Assembly (NCBI GenBank): GCA_026936325.1
Contig: JAPTHN010000005.1
Location: forward strand, 63,789,514-63,853,513
DNA length: 64,000 nucleotides
From: Platynereis dumerilii
Lineage: Eukaryota > Annelida > Polychaeta > Phyllodocida > Nereididae
Reading direction: 5' to 3'
Shown: positions 58,601 to 64,000 of the stretch, piece by piece
How the letters are laid out: each line of letters starts with the position of its first letter
Position numbering within the stretch: the stretch's first letter is position 1
The notes under the pieces: model-generated
What the model was told of the DNA's origin: nothing
The model's database searches: none
What the model saw: the letters and a program-made list of their open reading frames with translations, nothing else
Made by a program: the position numbers and the translations under genes

Positions 58601-61600
58601 GCTGGGGTTGGATCCCATACCCTATTATGGGGATCAACCTGAGAATCTATTTATAGTTTTCATCTTCCTATTCAAACAAATGCTATTACTGAAATACTCT
58701 CTTAAATAATTAATGGATAAATAATTACATTACAATATTAATTTAGCACCTTTGTCAGCCAATCATAAGCCAGTATTTCATCATAATAAATCCCATTTTC
58801 TACATTTCCCATTCATTCTCCCATGGTTATATGCTTGGGGGTTTACCTAATGGTGTTTTATGAGCTGGTCATTCACCATGGAATCGGCGATATATGTTTT
58901 ATGCAGGCCTATAAATAAAATTATTTTGCCTCTCCAAAGGTGAATATCTTCTACAATGTAGATATAGACAAACTTCATTATGAAAATTCAAAGTAAAAAT
59001 TTCGGTAAACCTGTTTAAAAACTGCAGCTTTCAAGAGTACTTGCGTAAGAATACTGACTTTATTTGCATTGATTATTCTATTAGAAACATGTTTTTGGCA
59101 TGGTTGGATTTTTCATACCTCATCTCCATCATATGGCCCGGTATTCTCCACATAAACTTCTACTTGTATTTCGACTCCATAAGACACATTGTACGGAGAC
59201 ACAGAAAGAGACCTGTACTTGAAAGTTGTGTATGAGAGTCCATAACCAAAAGGGTAGAGAGGGGCCTCTGTCATGTATCTGTAGGTTCTACCTTCCATTG
59301 TGTAGTTTGTGATGGCTGGCATCTGGAAATAAATTGTGAACTCATTTCAAACAAGTTATGTTGGTCCAATGTTAGTTGTTGGACCTTCTGGATTTGTCAA
59401 TTTTGTGTTAAAAATAAAAAGAAACACCAGACATGGCTGTTTACAACTTTATGAGTTCACACTGGTCAGTAAAGACTAAAGAGCAGGATCTTTCCTTTAG
59501 TACAAGGCATCCTATCATCCCCTTTCGAAATATCTGAAAGTGAGACTACTTTCTATTTATCGTTAACTACTCGGTGTTTGTAGTGCTCACATTATTTTCT
59601 TATAGGGAGTGAAGAATGTGGTATCAGCCACCTACACTTTTCTTACAAAGAATTGAAGACTTCTTCAATCGTGTCAAAATGGGCAAATTGTCTTCTTAAA
59701 GAAATTAGGTGAATCAAACAAAATTATGTTGAGGACATCCATATTCAGCCTTGGTATCTTGTAATCTTGTTGCATCTGCTTGTTTTGATAACTGATTATT
59801 CTTTCGTCAAAACTTCACCTGCTTCAAACTCATAGGCCATGTTGCTGGCAGTCTCCCTGCTGGATTTGCTGATGGTTCCAAATTGTAGATAGTTCTGAAG
59901 AGAGCATCTCCAGTTGTTTGAGCCGGGAAGAAGCATTCAAGGATCCCCATGACTTTGGGGCTTCGCTGAGCCCAACTGATGTCCAAGGGGCCTGCGTTGA
60001 ATAGTACTAGAAGAACCGGGGCTCCTTTTGCTGAAACATGGCAGAATAATGATGTAATGACAGATTTACTTGGGAATTGAAATCAAATGTAAGCCCAGAT
60101 AATCAGTGAAGTAGTGATTGTGATATTATGTATGCTGTTCTTGAACATCTTGAACTTTAAACACTTGCTTAGGCAACACATGCTTCATAATGCTTGGTGT
60201 CGCTAGCCATTTCTCGGCTATAATATTTTTCTGTTGCATCACTGTGGGTAAATTTAATTTTCTCACCATATTTGACGGCATCTTGCAATAGTTGCAACTG
60301 CTTTCCTGGAAGGTCAATGTCCGCTCTGTCGTTTTCCTCTTGTTCCACTGAAGAACCTGCATTAGATAAAGCACAAAACATATCGAATAAGTTATTGAAT
60401 GTCAAGTTTTATCTCCATCTACCAGATTCATTGGATATGTGGATGATGTATTAGGAGCATGCTGCCTCAGGCTTTTACCAACAGATTAACTCTGGCCATA
60501 TATAAGAAGCATATGTATACGGTGGCTTGGAAAGTTCGTGCGATCAGTGAATCTTATGCTCAGACACAATTGCAAAAATTATTTAATACAATTTTTTCAA
60601 AGGATGGGATTGAATATCATTTCATACCTGTGCCTAAACACAAAATGACAAGCTCGCTGCCTGTCACTGCATACTTCACTTCATTGGCGTCGTAATCCTT
60701 GCATTTGGGATCATACTTCTTGCACCCGGCAGCCAATGTGGTGCTGTTACCCATTTCCTTTAGTCCCTGGTATGGTGTTGTCACGAATGGAGGATCTGGG
60801 GTGGGGGCATACCCTCCATACATGCCGTAGACGTTGTTTGCTAAAGGTCCAACAATCTACAATCAGAGATGAATTTATGATAGAATGACACTCTGTGCAA
60901 CTGATAACGTCCCTATCAGCATGCCTTGGCAGTCCAACGTTGACCCGAAGCTGGTCCGATGCTGCTGACATCGGACTGACGTTGGGCCGACGCTGGACCG
61001 CCGAGGCATGCTGACAGGGGTAGCATTATTTTCTCGACCATGTCCTACAAGCACATTCGGAAGGACTTTCAAGTTAACCAAAAAAAATTTATTATGGAAC
61101 AAATTGGTTTGTTGTCAATTTTCTGATAATTTATTAGTGATTATCAAAAAAACATACCGCAATTTTCTTGAATACTTTTCCTTTGCTCAGTGGCAAGAAG
61201 TTGTTGGTATTTTTCAGCAGTACGAAGGTCTTCATTGCTACTTCTACTGCTATTTTTCTGTGACTTTCGCTCTGGACAAGTTTTGTTGCGTCTAATTTTG
61301 TGTAAGGGTTCATCTTCGGTGGATCAAATTCTCCCAAACGCATCCTGGTGTAAAACAAAGGCTTCACGGCAGTTTTCACATCCTCCATTGTCAGTTTCCC
61401 AGACTTCACTGCGTCTTTGGCAGCCAACAAGTACGGTTCTATTATTATCGGACCATCTTCCAGATTAGTTCCTGAAAAATATGTTCCCGCATAAATTAGC
61501 CGCATAATTATATATTGTTTCTGTTTCATGACAGACAGGTTAGTATTACTTGCTGAATATATTTGGAGATTTGCAATTGGTAGTTATTCGGTTGCTAATA

Positions 61601-63744
61601 AAGCAGCCATACACGAGGGGTGTACAGAAAGTTATGACCAATTTTTCTGGAGCAGTGGGACAAACTACAAGATTTTTAATAAAATACTGGTAGAGTGTGA
61701 CAAACTACAAGATGTTAATCACAATACTGGGGCAGTGTGACAAACTGCAATATGTTTATCACAATACTAGGGCCGTGTGACAAACTACAAAATGTTTATC
61801 ACAATACTGGCGCAATGTGACAAACTACAAATGTTTATCAAAATACTGAAGCAGTGTCACAAACTACAAGATTATTTATCAAAATACTGAAGCAGTGAGG
61901 TTTATTCACGATTGACCATATGGCCAAACACCTTTTTGAGTTGTGTCACAGTTATTGCAATTTTATTGTATATGACCACTGTTTGAAAACCCTCTTTTAT
62001 TTTTGACCACTAGCAGTTTGGAGAACAGTCACGCCTGGTTACTTTAAAGGTATAACCGAGAGACAGCATGAATGAGAGCCCAGATTTGTGTGATTGCCAA
62101 ACCTCAAGGATTAGAACTTGCTTTTATTCAATGTTCAGGGAGCACATTTCATATCAAGGGAGGGGGGCTTGGGAGTTGTTTTTTTTTTAAATAAATAATT
62201 TCTGTTCAGTTTCCGTGTCCTGTCTGGACAACCAATGATCGATCTATAAAAGTTCCATCGGTACTAAGAGTGGTACATAACATCTTACTACTTTGTACTG
62301 CATCCTGCTGGTCCAATAAAATCAAGTAGTACCGGATGTCAGACCTATCAGTCTATCACCCATCATACCCCAACCCCTCTCAACAGCCCTCGTGGCAGGA
62401 TACACCCTCGTGCTGACATAGTCTAACAGGGTAACCACTGTGATGATGGGGTAACCAATAGTCGTTGAGGGATACAGAGGGTAAAGCTGGGGGTGAGCTG
62501 AGTTTAGTTGAGTGAGGGGCTAGTTGATGGTATTTGAGGCCAGATGAGGGAATTTAAGGTAAAATGAGGGAATTTGAGGCTACGTGAGGATAAGAGGGGT
62601 TCAGGTTAAGGAATTTGTGGATTAGTGAGTGTGTGGCGGTGTCGGCCTATCCTACCATGAGGTCTCTTAATTGTTTCTAACATACAGGGCATAATATGAG
62701 AAAATTTAATTATAGTCATTGCTCATTTTGCCTCACATGAACTATCAGTAATTTTTGGCAAGTCCCAGCATTCATGCAGGTTGCTACTGAATGAAAATAT
62801 ATTATGATCTGTGATTATGAAAAGCGAGAATCAGTTCATACAACTTTTTTTTGTGACAAGCTCTGGTTTGGATTTTTTTTTTAAATAAAAAATGAATAAA
62901 CTCTTTCTGGACAGTCTTAAATAAATATTTCTGGTGGGGTTTTATTAACCCGGTGTTGCTTGATTTAGAAATGAAATTTTTGGGATATGGGATGCTTGAA
63001 AAATAAATAATTAATGTCGCTGTTACCACAAAATAAAATATAATTTCCCATTGAGGGAAATTTCCAAGGCCCTCCCCCCTGAAAATCTGGATGTGCAACT
63101 CAATTCCAATCACTGCACACCATCCCATTGTAAGAAATTTGTTGTTTGTCATTGTTCTGTAACTGAAACAAAACTGAGCCAGAAGTGGTCAAATACAAAA
63201 GAAGAATTGAAGCTGTGAAGTGAACTGGCAGTTGATAACACCTGAAGCTGTGAATCTGTGTCTTGACCATATGGTCAATCGTGAATAAACCTCAGTGTGA
63301 CAAACTACAAGATGTTTATAACAATACTGAAGCAGTGTGACAAACTATAAGATATTTATCACAATACTGAAGCAGTGTGACAAACTACAAGATCAGTATT
63401 TATGAAACTTTATCACAATGCTGATCCAGTGTAACAAATTACAAGATGTTTATCACCATACTGTGGATAATTTTGATAATCATAATGCAAAATTATATAT
63501 CATTGTATCAAAAGTGCCATGATAGAATTATTCTGATTTGCCATGATTCATTACCAGTTATGACATCTCACCTGCCAATATGGCCGCTGCAGCAGTATCT
63601 TCCTTGTTGGTAGTGTACTTGTGCATTGCCAATATGGCCTCAATAGCCCCTTCATCACTGATGACATACCCTTCAAAGCCCCATTCCTTCCTCAGGATGT
63701 CAGTTAAAAGTTTTTTGTTGGCACAAGCAGGTATACCGTTTACA
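55538..63744 (-). CDS. Glycoside hydrolase family 3, beta-xylosidase-like (C-terminal 496 residues, 8 exons)
   Basis: Exons 63744-63572, 61471-61158, 60856-60628, 60356-60267, 60030-59819, 59322-59119, 56676-56499 and 55629-55538 join with matching phases to 496 residues and TAA. The first exon ends the (beta/alpha)8 domain with GYVISDEG; Asp30 of the partial protein is the expected nucleophile. Residues 163-340 form the alpha/beta sandwich with IVGPLANN, then E-x-E-x-x-D-R (243-249), which holds the expected acid/base Glu, then LPG. YPFGYGLSYTTF (about 360-371) and the following exon are the fibronectin type III-like domain. VTVYVGGQQP closes the protein. Layout matches plant/fungal-type beta-D-xylosidases and their animal relatives. 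About 250-280 N-terminal residues lie off the right edge, so a signal peptide cannot be checked. Xylosidic specificity is inferred. No stop or missing catalytic residue is seen. Confidence 0.9.
56499..56676 (-). CDS. GH3 exon, fibronectin III-like domain
   Basis: Acceptor TTTTTCCCAG, donor G|GTGAGC. Encodes VVQVYVNRSAPSLPVPQLQL, then VGFRRVRIPSGE and LAVWDD, matching the D.V.QVY......P...L.GF.RV.L..GE pattern. The intron before it (2.4 kb) carries the nested LINE. Confidence 0.9.
56719..58308 (+). repeat. Unknown repeat, copy 1, interrupted by the LINE
   Basis: 56719-56809 (GATGGTAGATGC to GTACACTCT) and 58126-58308 (TCAGTAGCCAAAGC to GGATAAATAATTAC) together equal the uninterrupted copy at 58453-58725. 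The TCT before and after the LINE is single in that copy, giving a 3-bp duplication or overlap. The right half contains a hairpin (GGTTGGATCCCAT with ATGGGGATCAACC). Confidence 0.85.
56810..58122 (+). mobile_element. 5'-truncated LINE with intact reverse transcriptase C-terminal half
   Basis: One open frame runs from the left junction to TAG near 57955, about 380 residues, with no stop. It holds reverse transcriptase motifs A (FLDASKAFDRINH, about 58-70), B (GVRQGGVLSPYLF, about 116-128), C (YADD, 158-161) and the downstream YLGHIIDDDL. No endonuclease domain remains because the copy starts inside the RT domain. A 3' UTR follows and ends in AATAAATAAT plus an A12 tail. The non-LTR type is clear; I would guess a CR1/L2/Jockey-group clade without certainty. 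It sits in a GH3 intron, opposite to the gene, and splits another repeat. Confidence 0.9.
58453..58725 (+). repeat. Unknown 273-bp repeat, copy 2 (empty site)
   Basis: Nearly identical to the two halves of copy 1, without the LINE. It may be flanked by TACATTACA (58444-58452 and 58726-58734), which would make it a separate insertion. The unit has no open frame. The hairpin and lack of a poly(A) tail suggest a small DNA element rather than a SINE. Confidence 0.8.
59119..59322 (-). CDS. GH3 exon, GRTYR...PFGYGLSYTTF
   Basis: Acceptor TATTTCCAG, donor GAG|GTATGA; 68 codons in phase 0. Encodes EGRTYRYMTEAPLYPFGYGL and SYTTF, the strongest signature of the family, and starts the fibronectin type III-like domain (VEVYVENTGPYDGDE). 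Confidence 0.92.
59819..60030 (-). CDS. GH3 exon, end of sandwich domain
   Basis: Acceptor ATGTTTCAG, donor CAG|GTGAAG. Encodes APVLLVLFNAGPLDISWA, then ILECFFPAQTTGDAL and PAGRLPATWP. This is the usual V.V...P.D.......I...W.P.Q.GG.A......G...P.GRLP.TW series, with FFPAQTTG in place of the usual WYPGQ.GG. Confidence 0.87.
60267..60356 (-). CDS. GH3 exon with E-x-E-x-x-D-R acid/base motif
   Basis: A 90-base exon between a TAATGCAG acceptor and a G|GTGAGA donor. It encodes SSVEQEENDRADIDLPGKQ and on to LLQDAVKY. The E-x-E-x-x-D-R...LPG..Q..L series is characteristic of the second GH3 domain. Confidence 0.87.
60628..60856 (-). CDS. GH3 exon, sandwich domain start
   Basis: Acceptor CTGATTGTAG, donor G|GTATGA. 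Encodes IVGPLANNVYGMYGGYAPTP, then TPYQGL, and ends ELVILCLGTG. These match the IGP.A......GNY......T.LQG pattern of xylosidase-type GH3 enzymes. Confidence 0.9.
60911..61019. mobile_element. 109-bp palindromic element
   Basis: The left arm CCCTATCAGCATGCCTTGGC pairs with the right arm GCCGAGGCATGCTGACAGGG. The inner GTCCAACGTTGACC / GCTGGACC blocks and GGTCCGATG / CATCGGAC also pair around a CTGCTGA loop. It is GC-rich compared with the GH3 intron around it and is probably a short MITE. Confidence 0.6.
61158..61471 (-). CDS. GH3 exon, end of barrel and linker
   Basis: Acceptor TTTTTCAG, donor GCG|GTATGT. Joined to the previous exon it reads ILAGTNLEDGP, the family's A-x-x-A-G-x-D/N-L-E turn. 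LFYTRMRLGEFDPP and FVLLKNTNNFLPLSK follow, both typical of GH3. Confidence 0.9.
61637..61897. repeat. 40-bp minisatellite, left part
   Basis: About six to seven degenerate units of GTGTGACAAACTACAAGATG followed by TTTATCACAATACTGAAGCA. The array is interrupted by the 1.4-kb element at 61898-63292 and resumes at 63293. Confidence 0.88.
61898..63292. mobile_element. 1.4-kb inverted-repeat DNA element inserted in the minisatellite
   Basis: It begins AGGTTTATTCACGATTGACC (then ATATGG) and ends with the inverted complement, a 26-bp terminal repeat with at most one or two mismatches. The 5-bp repeat CAGTG flanks it (61893-61897 and 63293-63297). Removing the insert restores the minisatellite unit GAAGCAGTGTGACAAAC exactly. 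The interior has weak further inverted similarity (TGACCACT near 61975, AAGTGGTCA near 63185) and a GA/TG-rich stretch (62500-62640). No transposase is seen. Confidence 0.82.
63293..63470. repeat. 40-bp minisatellite, right part
   Basis: About four further units of the array at 61637-61897. One unit has extra sequence (GATCAGTATTTATGAAAC). It lies in the GH3 intron between the nucleophile exon and the next exon. Confidence 0.85.
63572..63744 (-). CDS. GH3 exon with the catalytic nucleophile
   Basis: Acceptor CTTTTCAG, donor G|GTGAGA. Encodes VNGIPACANKKLL, then EWGFEGYVISDEG. VNG.P.CA and the SD pair are hallmark positions of the family; the Asp is the predicted nucleophile. Confidence 0.88.
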
Positions 63745-64000
63745 CTGAAAAGAAAATTTAAGGCCCTCTGGTCAAATTTTAATTGTATTGTAGAAGAAAT
63801 TAGTACTTTTCTTTGCTAATAATGATTAGTAACTTGCAAATTTTCTCATATTACTGTGAATACAAGTGCTATATGAGTGTTTGAAACCATTCAAATGAAA
63901 AAAAAAAATCTCGTCGCAATGTAAGTTATAAATGAAAACACAATTTCTGATGAATATGCTGACAATATACTTCCATCATTACACAATGACAAAGCATCAA

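Noticed and set aside
60459-60695. 78-codon plus-strand frame in a GH3 intron
   Set aside because: It overlaps a firmly supported GH3 exon on the other strand at its right end; the peptide resembles nothing I know, and no splice partner is visible.
1-64000. CRISPR arrays, LTR retrotransposons, endogenous retroviruses, Polintons, toxin genes
   Set aside because: No repeat-spacer array, paired LTRs, protease/integrase/capsid or envelope-like coding, or toxin motif was seen; the only reverse transcriptase is of the non-LTR type.

Overview
This window looks like nuclear DNA of an animal, probably an aquatic invertebrate. It has AT-rich introns, canonical GT-AG splice sites, tRNA-derived SINEs, LINE fragments and many miniature inverted-repeat elements. 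Nothing in it looks bacterial or organellar. The SINE 3' module (reading TTTTACGCC on the + strand) reminds me of repeats in molluscs and other marine invertebrates, but I cannot fix the phylum from sequence alone.

Three protein-coding genes can be built by hand from exons whose splice phases agree. (1) A flavin amine oxidase of the polyamine/acetyl-polyamine oxidase type lies on the minus strand. Exon 1 (41973-41781) joins exon 2 (7168-6248) across an intron of about 34.6 kb, and the C-terminal exons are off the left edge. (2) An unrecognised, very lysine-rich 450-residue protein lies on the plus strand in five coding exons (49774-54936). (3) A glycoside hydrolase family 3 enzyme of the beta-xylosidase type lies on the minus strand. 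Eight exons (63744-55538) carry the last 496 residues, and the N-terminus is off the right edge. Genes 2 and 3 are tail to tail, with poly(A) signals about 535 bp apart. Genes 1 and 2 are divergent, separated by about 7.8 kb of repeats. The three genes share no evident pathway.

Layout: 1-6247, amine-oxidase intron with SINE pieces. 6248-7168, exon 2. 7169-41780, the giant intron, with SINE copies, two near-identical hAT-like foldback elements, a Tc1-type foldback element, an inverted pair of 510-bp elements with 5-bp target duplications, a LINE tail, an (ATCT)n microsatellite and a 170-bp near-perfect palindrome. 41781-41973, exon 1. 42.0-49.75 kb, repeat-rich intergenic DNA with small inverted-repeat elements, a 2.5-kb CTGCAG/GAATTC satellite and a 1-kb GGGGAGAGCGGGG element. 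49.77-54.94 kb, the lysine-rich gene with a Tc1/mariner relic in its fourth intron. 55.5-63.75 kb, the GH3 gene. Its introns hold a 5'-truncated LINE nested in another repeat, and a 1.4-kb inverted-repeat element that splits a 40-bp minisatellite.

The clearest biology in Part 2 is the transposon archaeology: insertions with readable target-site duplications or empty sites. The most novel structures are the CTGCAG satellite with its inverted end module and the unidentified lysine-rich protein. I saw no LTR retrotransposon, endogenous retrovirus, Polinton or toxin gene.
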